Of a stretch of DNA of 64,000 nucleotides, positions 34,551-43,130 are shown in pieces. Each line of letters begins with the position of its first letter. Within the stretch, counting starts at the first letter, position 1. The notes beneath the pieces were generated by a model. The model ran no database searches, had not been told where the DNA came from, and saw only the letters and a program-made list of their open reading frames with translations. The stretch comes from Rhodospirillales bacterium CG15_BIG_FIL_POST_REV_8_21_14_020_66_15 (GTDB lineage: Bacteria; Pseudomonadota; Alphaproteobacteria; Rhodospirillales; Casp-alpha2), in contig PFFW01000157.1 in the NCBI GenBank assembly GCA_002781745.1, forward strand, positions 1 to 64,000, in the 5' to 3' direction. Position numbers and translations under genes: made by a program.

Positions 34551-35965
34551 TCCTTCCCAAGGCGGGCGAGGTCCACCGCGACCCGCGCCGCGACGCCCGC
34601 CCAACCACCCGGCGCGGCCTGCCGGTAAAGGCGTAGACCGTCATACCAGGGTGTGCGTTCTCCGTCCCGGCCCCAGCGCCAGTCCGGCACGAAGGGAATG
34701 AGACCCCAGGTCGGCCGGTCCATGGCCGCGGCCAGGTGCAGGACCGCTGTATCGGCGGAGATCACGAGGTCGAGGCCGGCCACGACCGCCGCCGTATCGG
34801 CGAAATCCGCCAGCCGGGGAATCTCGGCGAACAGGTTCGGACGACGGGCCATTTCCTCGCCATCCCAGGGCCGCAGCCCCACCTGCAGGTTGACGAACCG
34901 TACATCGGGAAGGTCCAGCACCGGCGCCAGGTCCGCAAGGCGCAGGCTGCGCGCGCGGTCCCGCCGGTGGATCGGATTGCCGGACCAGGCAAGGCCGACC
35001 CGAAGCTCTCCGCCGTCCCGGTGCGCAGTCCCGGCCGCGTGCAGGTAGGCGCCGCCGGCGATGTCGTCCGGTTGCAGGTTGAGGACGGCGCCCAGGCTCA
35101 TCAACGGACACCACAGGGGCGTTTCAGGGGGCGTCTCGGCGTCTGCGACCTCGAAGTCCCAGTCTTGGGCCGCCAGCAGGGATTTCAGCGGCCGGGGTGC
35201 CGCCAGCACGGGCGTGCCGCCCCGCTCCTTCACCCGGGGGGCGAAGCGCGCGAACTGGATGACGTCGCCGAAGCCCTGCTCCGGCGTCAGCAGTACCTTC
35301 TCGCCTGCCAAAGCCTCCCCCAGCCAGCGCCGTCCCGACGGCGCGGGCTGGGCCAGGAAGGCCAGGCGCGCCTCGTACAGCGGCCAACCGGCGGCGAGAT
35401 CGCCCGCCATCAGGTGCAGGATCGCCCGATTGAACCGTGCGCGCGCGTCCCTGGGATCGAGGGCAAGCGCGCGGTCGAGCGCCGCCGCCGCGTCCCCGTA
35501 ACGGCCCAGGTCCGTCAGCGCAATCCCCAGGTTACACCAGGCGGCGGCGAAACCGGGATCGACCGCCGCGGCGCGCCGGTGCAGGTCCGCCGCCGCCGCA
35601 TACTTCCCTTCCCGGTGCCGGACGATGCCGAGGCCATCGAGGGCGCGGGCGTTGGCGGGCTCCCGCTCCAGGGCCGCCGCAAAAGCCGCCGCCGCCGGGC
35701 TCAGATCCTCCGCCGCCAGAAGGGCGCGCCCCAGGTTGCCCAGGATCATCACGTCGTCCGGCATCAGGCGCGACAGACGTTCCAGGAACGGCTTGGCGCC
35801 CGCCACGTCGCCGGCGGCGAAGCACAGGTTGGTCAGGATCATCAGCGCCCCGGCATGGGCGGGATCGACAGTCAACACCTGGTCCGCCAGCGACCGGGCG
35901 GTGTCGGCCTTGCCCGCGCGCCAGGCCGCCTCGGCCCGTCCGAACAGGGTACCGGTATCGGCCAC
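34547..35965 (-). CDS. TPR protein with C-terminal glycosyltransferase-like domain
   Basis: 472 residues from a GTG start nine bases after the stop of the SDR gene. Residues about 5-190 are four to five tetratricopeptide repeats, with clear NARALDGLGIVRHREGKYAAA and AAWCNLGIALTDLGRYGDA units. Residues about 220-470 resemble the TPR/GT9-like domain of surface-polysaccharide and protein-glycosylation enzymes (GEKVLLTPEQGFGDVIQFAR; VGLAWSGNP; VISADTAVLHLAAAM). It may transfer sugar to a protein or lipid carrier. It is cytoplasmic and probably co-transcribed with the SDR gene upstream. Confidence 0.87.
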   Translation of the reverse strand: MADTGTLFGRAEAAWRAGKADTARSLADQVLTVDPAHAGALMILTNLCFAAGDVAGAKPFLERLSRLMPDDVMILGNLGRALLAAEDLSPAAAAFAAALEREPANARALDGLGIVRHREGKYAAAADLHRRAAAVDPGFAAAWCNLGIALTDLGRYGDAAAALDRALALDPRDARARFNRAILHLMAGDLAAGWPLYEARLAFLAQPAPSGRRWLGEALAGEKVLLTPEQGFGDVIQFARFAPRVKERGGTPVLAAPRPLKSLLAAQDWDFEVADAETPPETPLWCPLMSLGAVLNLQPDDIAGGAYLHAAGTAHRDGGELRVGLAWSGNPIHRRDRARSLRLADLAPVLDLPDVRFVNLQVGLRPWDGEEMARRPNLFAEIPRLADFADTAAVVAGLDLVISADTAVLHLAAAMDRPTWGLIPFVPDWRWGRDGERTPWYDGLRLYRQAAPGGWAGVAARVAVDLARLGKD

Positions 35966-35974
35966 TCCCCGGGC

Positions 35975-36679
35975 CTAGAAAGTCTCGACCCAGGGCCGAA
36001 CCTCGACTTCCCAGGTCCAGGCCGAGCGATGCTGGCTCAGAATCGCCATATAGGTTTCGGCGATGGCGTCGGGATCCAGCCACCTGTCGGGCGTGTCTTG
36101 GGTGTTCTGGCGGCCCTCCCGGTGCTCGGCCGCGATCCCGCCGTCGATCACGAAATGGGCGACATGGATGCCTTGCGGATGCAGTTCGCGGGCCAGGCTC
36201 TGCGCCAGGCCGCGCAGCGCGAACTTGCCCATGGCGAAACTGGACGACCGGGGATAGCCCTTCACGCTGGCGGACGCACCGGTGAAAAAGATCGCACCCT
36301 GCCCGGCGGCCAGCATGCGGCGGGCGGCCTGCTGGGCGACCAGGAAGCCGCCGAAGGCTGAAATTTCCATGGCCTCACGGACTTCCGCCGGTTCCAGTTC
36401 CGTGATCGGGCCGTGTACCCGCCGCGACGGGTTGTAAAGCACGAAACGCGGTGCCCCGCCCGACTCATCCATCCGGGTGAACAGGCCCGCGACCTGATCC
36501 GGGTCCGTGGCGTCGCAGGCATGGGCCGTCGCGCCGATCTCCGTGCACAGGCTGTCCAACTTCACCGTGTTCCGGGCGCTGAGGCAGACCTGCCAGCCGT
36601 CGGCCGCGAGCCGCCGCGCCACGGCGGCGCTAAGCCCCGGTCCGGCACCGACGATTAGGGCCCGCTTGGTTTCGGTCAT
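35975..36679 (-). CDS. SDR-fold protein lacking the catalytic Tyr
   Basis: 234 residues from the ATG preceded by GAGGAG. The Rossmann GAGPGLSAAVARRL motif binds NAD(P). The usual NNAG reads YNPS (82-85), a Ser is present in TGASAS, and the YxxxK motif reads FAMGK (F148, K152), so the catalytic Tyr is replaced by Phe. Altered chemistry or a non-catalytic role is possible. It is the first of two genes transcribed leftward with the TPR gene. Confidence 0.88.
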   Translation of the reverse strand: MTETKRALIVGAGPGLSAAVARRLAADGWQVCLSARNTVKLDSLCTEIGATAHACDATDPDQVAGLFTRMDESGGAPRFVLYNPSRRVHGPITELEPAEVREAMEISAFGGFLVAQQAARRMLAAGQGAIFFTGASASVKGYPRSSSFAMGKFALRGLAQSLARELHPQGIHVAHFVIDGGIAAEHREGRQNTQDTPDRWLDPDAIAETYMAILSQHRSAWTWEVEVRPWVETF

Positions 36680-36743
36680 GGCGTACCGCTCCTCTTGCAT
36701 GGCAACGATCAACCATTACCCGCAGGAACGGACGGCGTCCACC

Positions 36744-36761
36744 CCGGGCACCCATGCCCGG
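36744..36761. terminator. Hairpin downstream of T1SS locus 2
   Basis: CCGGGCA-CCCA-TGCCCGG, a 7-bp perfect stem with a four-base loop, lies between the end of the adaptor gene (transcribed leftward, ending 36818) and the start of the SDR gene. No U-tract follows in the leftward direction, so it may be a weak terminator or an mRNA-end structure. Confidence 0.4.
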
Positions 36762-36817
36762 TTTCGCGCCATTTCACATCTTGTTCAGGGGTTGTCCTTT
36801 TCGACCGGCCCCCGCCC

Positions 36818-38203
36818 CTACAGTTCGCGACCGGCCCGGTCGACGGCCCGCACCAGTGGATCGAGCAGGTAGTCGAGCACCGTGCGTTCCGTCGTCACCA
36901 GGAACACCTCGGCCTGCATGCCCGGGCGCAACTGGGGAAGACCGGGCGCGTCAGGCACGACCCTGCCGGAGAAGTAGGCCGCTCCGGTCTGGGGATCTAT
37001 CATGCGATCGGCGGACACACGGGTAACCCGCCCGGCAAGCATGGGCGTGGTACGGGCATTGAAAGCCGTCAGGCGCACGCGCGCCGCCATGCCGGGATAG
37101 ACCGCACCAACGTCCTTGGGATCGATGCGAAGCTCCACCACTGTGCGGTCGGCGTCGGGCACCAGGTCGAGCACGGGCTGGCCCGGCTTGATGATGCCGC
37201 CCGTCGTATGCACCTTGAGCCCCACGACCAAACCCGATGCCGGTGCGCGGATGTCGGTGCGGGCCAGGATGTCGCGGGCGGCGCGCACCTTCTCGCGCAC
37301 CTCGGCCAGACGTTCCTGGGTATCCTGGAGGTCCTGCACGACCTGCTTGGCTTGGGTGTCGCGGTTGAGCACGCGCTGCATCTCGATCTCGCCCTTGGCC
37401 TCGCCGGCGCGGGCGATGCGGGCCTGAATGTCGCCGATTTCGCCTTTCGCCTGCACGGCGCGCCGCTTGATGGCAAGAAGGCGGTCCTTGGTCATCAACC
37501 CCTTCTTGAACAGGGACTCCATCATCTCCCGCTCTTCGCGGAGCAGGACCAGGCTTTCCTTGGCCGCCGCCAGCTTGGCCTTCAGGCCCGTGATCTCCTG
37601 CTCGTGCTTGGCCAGGCGCTCCGTGAGAACCGCGTCCTGACGTTCCAGGTTCTCGCGGCGCGATGTGAGAACGCGCGTCTCGCCCGCCATCAGCTCGGCC
37701 ACCGAGGCGTCCCGCGCCCGGTCCAGAAGTTCGGCGGGGAATGCGATTGCCGTTTCGTCGCCCCGTTCGGCGATCAGCCGCGCCCGCTTGGCAAGCAGGC
37801 CGTCGCGCCGCGCCGACAGAAGGTCCAGCGTCGCCCGCGCCATGGTGTCGTCGAGGCGGACCAGGGGCTGGCCCCTGACCACGTGGTCGCCCTCGGACAC
37901 CAGGATGTCGCGAACGATCCCGCCTTCCAGATGGGCGACGGACTTGCGGTTGCTTTCCACGCCCACGGTGCCGAGCGCGATGGCGGCTCCTTCGAGCCGC
38001 GCCGTCGCCGCCCACAGACCGCCACCGACCAGGAACACCAGGATCAGGGCCCAGCCGAGGCGGTGCAGGCGGGTGATCTGCCTGTCCAAGGGTCTCGCGT
38101 CCCGCGGCGCGCGACGACGGGGAAGGTGACCGGTGATCCGGCGGGCCAGGAACTCGGCGCGGCGACGGGCAGAAGTCAGAAGGGCGTGAAGCTTCGCGTA
38201 CAT
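36818..38203 (-). CDS. HlyD-family type I secretion adaptor, locus 2
   Basis: 461 residues. A cytoplasmic N-terminus of about 45 basic residues and one membrane anchor (about 50-70) precede the lipoyl half-domain with VAHLEGGIVRDILVSEGDHV. A long coiled coil (about 140-320) follows, then the second half with IRAPASGLVVGLKVHTTGG and the barrel. The C-terminal TERTVLDYLLDPLV is shared by PrtE/LapC-like adaptors. It starts two bases after the exporter gene's stop. No TolC-type gene follows. Confidence 0.93.
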   Translation of the reverse strand: MYAKLHALLTSARRRAEFLARRITGHLPRRRAPRDARPLDRQITRLHRLGWALILVFLVGGGLWAATARLEGAAIALGTVGVESNRKSVAHLEGGIVRDILVSEGDHVVRGQPLVRLDDTMARATLDLLSARRDGLLAKRARLIAERGDETAIAFPAELLDRARDASVAELMAGETRVLTSRRENLERQDAVLTERLAKHEQEITGLKAKLAAAKESLVLLREEREMMESLFKKGLMTKDRLLAIKRRAVQAKGEIGDIQARIARAGEAKGEIEMQRVLNRDTQAKQVVQDLQDTQERLAEVREKVRAARDILARTDIRAPASGLVVGLKVHTTGGIIKPGQPVLDLVPDADRTVVELRIDPKDVGAVYPGMAARVRLTAFNARTTPMLAGRVTRVSADRMIDPQTGAAYFSGRVVPDAPGLPQLRPGMQAEVFLVTTERTVLDYLLDPLVRAVDRAGREL

Positions 38204-38205
38204 TT

Positions 38206-39951
38206 TTAGGCTCCGACGTTCTTGCGGGATCTGCGGGCGATGGGTGCCACGACCGCCGGGGCGGTCTCGGCGGCGGGCGACTCGTTGGTCAGCACCCGGA
38301 GGTCGGCCTTGCGCCGACGATCGATCATGCGCGCGCGCCCGCCGTCCATCAGCAGCACCCGCGTGCAGTGGGCGAGAACGCTGGGGCGCTGGCTGACCAC
38401 AATGACGAGGGAGCCCTCGTGCCGGAGTTCGTCAAGGCCGGCGATCAAAGCCCCGACGCCGGCGTTGTCCAGATGGGTGTAGGGCTCATCCAGCAGCAGC
38501 ACCCTGGGCCGTCCGAACAGCGCGCGGGCAAGGGCGATGCGCTGCGCGAGGCCCGCCGGCAGGTCCTGGCCACCCGGGCCGACGCGGGTGTCGTAACCAT
38601 GCGCCAGGGCGCGAATGTCGTGGTCGGCGTCGACAAGGCGCGCCGCGGCGACAACGGCGGCCATGTCCGCGTCAGCGAACCCCGCGATGTTCTCCGCCAC
38701 CGTACCCGGCAGCAGCCCGGGGGCCTGGGGCAGGTAGCCGATGGGGACGTCAAGCACCCGGCCGTCCGGCCCCCGGACTTCGTGGCCGTTCAGGAGGATG
38801 CGGCCCCGATCCGGAGTCTCCCGCCCGGAGATGAGGGAGAGCATCGCCGACTTGCCCGCCCCCGACGGACCGGTCACGCCGATCAGGTCGCCGGCGCGGG
38901 CCTTGAAGCGGACACCGGCGAACAGCGGCTCGTCCGCGCCCGCAGGTGCGCGGGCGACGTTTCGCAGGTCGAGCATCACGTCCTCTTGGGGGGCCAGCAG
39001 GAAGGGCCGGCGCGCTTCGATGACGGCGGGCAGCGCCGCCAGGCGGGCCAGGCTGACACGCGCGGCGGTCATGCCGCGCCACAGGTCCTGGGCCCGCTCA
39101 TAGGGGGACAATGCGCGGGCCAGCAGGACCAGGGCCGCAATCATCCCGCCTGCGGTGATCTCCCCGCCCGTGGCGAGCACTGCCGCCGCGACGATGACGC
39201 CGACCTGGAGGCTCAGGCGCGCAAAGCGGGCCGCGGCGGCATAAAGGCCGCTGCGGTCGGCCTGCAGCAGGCGCGCCCGCCAGGCCGGTTCCTGAACCTG
39301 CCGCCATTTCCCGGCGAGGGCCGGGGCCGAACGTGCGGGCGCCGTCCCTCGGGGGCCTTGCGCGGCGGCGGCCAGGTGCGCGGCCTCGGCTTCCGCCGGG
39401 CCGGCGGTCAGATGCGGGCCGCGCAAATGAAGTTCCGCGGCCCAGGCGAGGGTCAGCAGCAATGCCGCCCCGCCCAACGCGATCCAGCCGATCATGGGAT
39501 GCACCACGAAGGCGACGGCGACGAACACCGGTGTCCAGGGAAGGTCGAGGAGGGCCGCCATGGCCGGGCCGACGACGAATGCCCGAAGGCGCGCCAGGTC
39601 GGACAGCGCGTCGGCGCGCCCCGCAGCGACGATCTCGGGCGCCAGGTCGCGTTCGAGCCCCTGTCCGGCGCGGGCCAGGACACGTCCGCGCACGACGTCG
39701 AGCGCCGCCATGACGGAAAGCGCCAGCAGGCATCCCCCGGCCAACGCCCACAGGGTCGCCATGCTGTGGCTGGTCAGCACGCGGTCGAAGACCTGCAGCA
39801 CGAACAGCGGCAGCGCCAGGGCGAGCAGGTTGATGGCAAAAGAGAATGCCGCCAGGTGCGGCAACACGCCCCGCGCGTGGCGGCGCATCGCCTGGACGAC
39901 GGCAGGCGCACAGGAAGCGTCTTGGGATACGGGATACGGGGAGCGGGTCAT
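38206..39951 (-). CDS. Type I secretion ABC exporter, locus 2
   Basis: 581 residues, PrtD-like: a membrane domain (segments in about 30-300) and a C-terminal ATPase. Walker A is GPSGAGKS (near 360) and Walker B is LLLDEP. Two ATPase motifs are off-consensus. The signature reads LPAGL (464-468) instead of LSGGQ, and the H-loop position is Gln (Q521 in VVSQRP) instead of His. There is no C39 domain. It lies 31 bp after the RTX gene, which is its presumed substrate. Confidence 0.92.
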   Translation of the reverse strand: MTRSPYPVSQDASCAPAVVQAMRRHARGVLPHLAAFSFAINLLALALPLFVLQVFDRVLTSHSMATLWALAGGCLLALSVMAALDVVRGRVLARAGQGLERDLAPEIVAAGRADALSDLARLRAFVVGPAMAALLDLPWTPVFVAVAFVVHPMIGWIALGGAALLLTLAWAAELHLRGPHLTAGPAEAEAAHLAAAAQGPRGTAPARSAPALAGKWRQVQEPAWRARLLQADRSGLYAAAARFARLSLQVGVIVAAAVLATGGEITAGGMIAALVLLARALSPYERAQDLWRGMTAARVSLARLAALPAVIEARRPFLLAPQEDVMLDLRNVARAPAGADEPLFAGVRFKARAGDLIGVTGPSGAGKSAMLSLISGRETPDRGRILLNGHEVRGPDGRVLDVPIGYLPQAPGLLPGTVAENIAGFADADMAAVVAAARLVDADHDIRALAHGYDTRVGPGGQDLPAGLAQRIALARALFGRPRVLLLDEPYTHLDNAGVGALIAGLDELRHEGSLVIVVSQRPSVLAHCTRVLLMDGGRARMIDRRRKADLRVLTNESPAAETAPAVVAPIARRSRKNVGA

Positions 39952-39982
39952 GGTCGGGCCTTTCGCTGGACCTTGTTAATCC

Positions 39983-42904
39983 TCAGAATTGGAAGTCGTC
40001 GGCGGAAATATCGGCGACCCCGACGCCTTCCAACGTCAGGCTGTCGCCGCCGCCGAGGTCGAGAACGGTGCTCCCCGCAATCTCGTTCTTGACCAGGTTT
40101 GCGAACCCGGCGATGCCGAAGTCCGACAAGTCGATCTTGTCCACGAAGGCGGCCCCGGCGCTGAGCGCCGTGAAATCGGTAATCAGGTCGTTGCCGCCGC
40201 CTCGGCGCATGATGAACACGTCATCGTCCAGGCCACCCACGAGCCGGTCGTCGCCGGCCCCACCGTCCAGGCGGTCGCTGCCGCGGCCGCCCATCAGGAT
40301 GTCGAGCCCGCCGCCACCCGTCAGGACATCGTCGTGGAATCCGCCGTCCAGAACGTCGTCGCCGTCGCCGCCGTCGAGGCTGTCCATGCCCAAGCCGCCG
40401 GTCAGGCGGTCGGCGCCCAGGCCGCCATAAATCGTGTCGTTGCCGGCGCCGCCGTCGGCTTCGTCGTCGCCATCGTCGCCCCAGATGGCGTCATCGCCAG
40501 GGCCGCCGAAGATGCGGTCGTTGCCGGCACCGCCGTGGATCCTGTCGGCGCCGTCGCGGGTAATCGACACGTCCGTGGCGCCCCACAGTTCGTCGTCGCC
40601 GTCGCCGCCGTCGATGATGTCCGCGTGACCGCCGCCCATGATCAGGTCGTTGCCGCCGCCGCCCGATAGCACGTCGTCGCCATCGAACCCTGTGATCCGG
40701 TCGCTGCCGAAGCCGCCTGCAAGATCGTCGGTACCGGACGTCCCTTCCAGGATCATGTCGTCGGTCGACGCAAGGAAGTCGGCGAAGCTGACGGGCACGG
40801 CGGCATCGCCGGTGGTGGCGTAGATTACGCCATCATGAACGATCTTCTCGATCGCTCCGTCGCCGTAGAACCCGGATATCCGCAGGCTGCCGCCCGCGTC
40901 GAAGTCCATGACCAGATCGTTGCAGTCGCGCACCACCGTCGACACCCGGTCGACGGGATCGACACCGTCGAACACCAGGCTGTCGAACCCGCCGACATCC
41001 GAGATCACATCGTGCCCGGCAAGGGAGTTCGCGTCGATGACGTAGGTGTCATCCCCCAGCCCGCCCTGCAGGTCGTCGTTGCCGACGCCGCCGTTCAGGA
41101 TGTCGTTGTCGCGCTCGCCCAGCAATATGTCGTCGCCGTCGCCGCCGAACAGGATGTCGTCGTCGTAGCCGCCGCTGATGCGGTCGTTGCCCGTGCCACC
41201 GGTCAGGACGTCGTTGCCGAACCCGCCCGAAATCGTATCGTCGTCCGCGCCGCCGTCGATCACGTCGTCGCCCGACCCGCCCTCGAGACTGTCCGCGCCC
41301 GCGTCGCCGTGGATTTCGTCATTGCCGGAGCCGCCCCACACCTGATCATCGCCGGCGCCCGCGGAAATCCAATCGCCCAGGTCACCCACGTTCGACGCGT
41401 CACTGGCGCCGTAGATCACGTCATTGCCGTCGCCGCCGGAAATGCTGTCGGCGCCGGCACCGCCCATCAGGACGTCGGCACCGCCCCGGCCATCCAGGCT
41501 GTCATTGCCGCCCGCACCGGAGATCAGGTCGTTGCCGCCCGCACCCACCAGAACCTCTGCCCCGGCCGCGCCTTCCAGGATCATGTCCTCGCTGCCGGCA
41601 ATGAACTCGGCAAAGGTCTTAGGAGTCGCCGCGTCGCCATTGGTGGAATAGATCGCATCCAGATGGGTGATCTTTTCGATCATGCCGTCGCCATAGAACC
41701 CGGTGACGCGCAGGCTGCCGCCCACCACGTAGGAAAAGACGAGGTCCGCCCCGTCACGCACCACGGTGGCGACCTCCGTGAAGGGATCGATGCCGTCGAA
41801 CCGAAGTTCGTCGAAACCTTCGATATCCTCGATCACGTCATGGCCGGGCGGAGCGTCGGCGCCGATCACGTAAACGTCGTCTCCGGCTCCGCCGATCAGC
41901 AGGTCGTCGCCCGCACCGCCGTTCAGCACGTCGTTGTCCCGCGCGCCGTCCAGACGGTCGTTGCCCGCACCGCCCGACAGCACGTCGTCGCCGTAGCCGC
42001 CGGTGATCCGGTCGTCGCCGTCGCCGCCCATGACGACATCGGCGCCGAACCCGCCCTCGATCACGTCGTTCCCGGCGCCGCCGTCGATGGTGTCGTCGTT
42101 GTGTTCGCCGAAGATCACATCGTTGCCGTCGCCGCCATTAATCACGTCATCGCCAAGGCCGCCGTAGATCTCGTCGTCCCCGCCGCCGCCGGTGATCGTA
42201 TCCGCGCCGTCAAAGACCAGGGAAGTGTCGGAGGCCCCGTACAGAAGGTCGTCGCCGGCGCCGCCGAAAATCTCATCAGCCCCGCCGTCGCCCATGATGA
42301 CGTCGGCGAACTCGCCACCGATCAGCACCTCCCCATCGGTCGTGCCCGATAAAATGAACCCGACCCCCGGATCGGAGGTGGGACCAGGGGCCGGGTCAGG
42401 AGTCGAAGGGGGGACCGGGTCAAAAGTTCCCGGCCCGGGGAGGGCAGTGCCGGGGAGCTGACCGCCGTCCCCGGACCGGGGCTCTTCGTTGGATGAGCGA
42501 AGAGCGAGCGCCGCTTCGTCTTCCGCGTCATCGTCGTCGCCGATATCGGCGCCAAGCACGGTGACGGGCGCGAATTCCGTCTGTTCTTCCGTTCCGGCCC
42601 GTTCGGCCGGATACTGCGTCGCCGCCGGCTGGGTCGCCGTATCGACCGCCTGGCCATCGGCTGGCTGGAGGGCCGCCTGCTCGCGCGCGGGCGAAGCGGT
42701 GGCTTCCGCCGTGTCAGTGGCCGCATCCGTCTCTCTCGGCGACGGATCTTCCGATTCCGGCGTCGCGGTCTGCGCAACGGATGCCGCCGTCCCGCCGTTG
42801 TCGGCGGGCTCGTCCAGCACGTTCAGGGGTTCATCCAGGTTTCTGGAAATGACGCTGCGGATTTCATCCACTGCATCGGCGACAAGATTCTTCAGAATAC
42901 TCAT
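39983..42904 (-). CDS. RTX calcium-binding repeat protein, locus 2
   Basis: 973 residues. The N-terminal part (about 1-175) is disordered and rich in Ala, Thr, Glu and Pro, after a short helical start MSILKNLVADAVDEIRSVI. Three beta-roll arrays of GGxGxDxLx repeats follow (about 180-340, 445-617 and 722-930). They are separated by two near-identical linkers (about 341-443 and 618-721) sharing GHDVI, the DLVF/DLVM-type core, GGSLR, GFYGDG and EDMILEG/DDMILEG. The period of the super-repeat is about 277 residues. The C-terminus ADISADDFQF fits an uncleaved type I secretion signal. No enzymatic domain is present, so it is probably a structural or adhesive Ca2+-binding exoprotein. Confidence 0.94.
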   Translation of the reverse strand: MSILKNLVADAVDEIRSVISRNLDEPLNVLDEPADNGGTAASVAQTATPESEDPSPRETDAATDTAEATASPAREQAALQPADGQAVDTATQPAATQYPAERAGTEEQTEFAPVTVLGADIGDDDDAEDEAALALRSSNEEPRSGDGGQLPGTALPGPGTFDPVPPSTPDPAPGPTSDPGVGFILSGTTDGEVLIGGEFADVIMGDGGADEIFGGAGDDLLYGASDTSLVFDGADTITGGGGDDEIYGGLGDDVINGGDGNDVIFGEHNDDTIDGGAGNDVIEGGFGADVVMGGDGDDRITGGYGDDVLSGGAGNDRLDGARDNDVLNGGAGDDLLIGGAGDDVYVIGADAPPGHDVIEDIEGFDELRFDGIDPFTEVATVVRDGADLVFSYVVGGSLRVTGFYGDGMIEKITHLDAIYSTNGDAATPKTFAEFIAGSEDMILEGAAGAEVLVGAGGNDLISGAGGNDSLDGRGGADVLMGGAGADSISGGDGNDVIYGASDASNVGDLGDWISAGAGDDQVWGGSGNDEIHGDAGADSLEGGSGDDVIDGGADDDTISGGFGNDVLTGGTGNDRISGGYDDDILFGGDGDDILLGERDNDILNGGVGNDDLQGGLGDDTYVIDANSLAGHDVISDVGGFDSLVFDGVDPVDRVSTVVRDCNDLVMDFDAGGSLRISGFYGDGAIEKIVHDGVIYATTGDAAVPVSFADFLASTDDMILEGTSGTDDLAGGFGSDRITGFDGDDVLSGGGGNDLIMGGGHADIIDGGDGDDELWGATDVSITRDGADRIHGGAGNDRIFGGPGDDAIWGDDGDDEADGGAGNDTIYGGLGADRLTGGLGMDSLDGGDGDDVLDGGFHDDVLTGGGGLDILMGGRGSDRLDGGAGDDRLVGGLDDDVFIMRRGGGNDLITDFTALSAGAAFVDKIDLSDFGIAGFANLVKNEIAGSTVLDLGGGDSLTLEGVGVADISADDFQF

Positions 42905-42924
42905 CCGCCACCCCCGCTGCACTG

Positions 42925-43060
42925 TCTCACCTCAATTTAGAAATTATTACTTTAGTCTAGGTGGCAGGCAATTTTTTTATTTGACTATAATTTCCTATTA
43001 TATTTACTTTTTATTTTAATAAAATTTTCCTAAAATTTTATATTTCCCGACGCGGCGATG
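42925..43060. promoter_or_regulatory. A+T-rich island in the divergent rtx/kdsB-like promoter region
   Basis: About 135 bp that are very rich in A and T, with runs such as TTTTTTTATTTG and TATTATATTTAC, inside a sequence that is otherwise about two thirds G+C. It sits between the RTX gene (leftward, start 42904) and the kdsB-like gene (rightward, start 43131) and should hold both promoters. It may be bound by a silencer such as MucR or an H-NS-like protein. The binding is inferred. Confidence 0.5.
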
Positions 43061-43130
43061 CAGGGAACGGTGACAGGAGTTGTTTGCGCGCGCCCCCTGA
43101 CATAGAAAAGAAGCCGAGGAGGATCCCCCC

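Noticed and set aside
39983-42300. CRISPR-like periodic repeats
   Set aside because: The period is 27 bases with in-frame variation and no spacers of fixed length; these are coding RTX nonapeptide repeats.
40835-42352. 505-residue plus-strand frame opposite RTX protein 2
   Set aside because: Mirror of the RTX repeats with alternating Val/Ala/Asp; the minus-strand gene has the RTX pattern, a proper start and a secretion signal.
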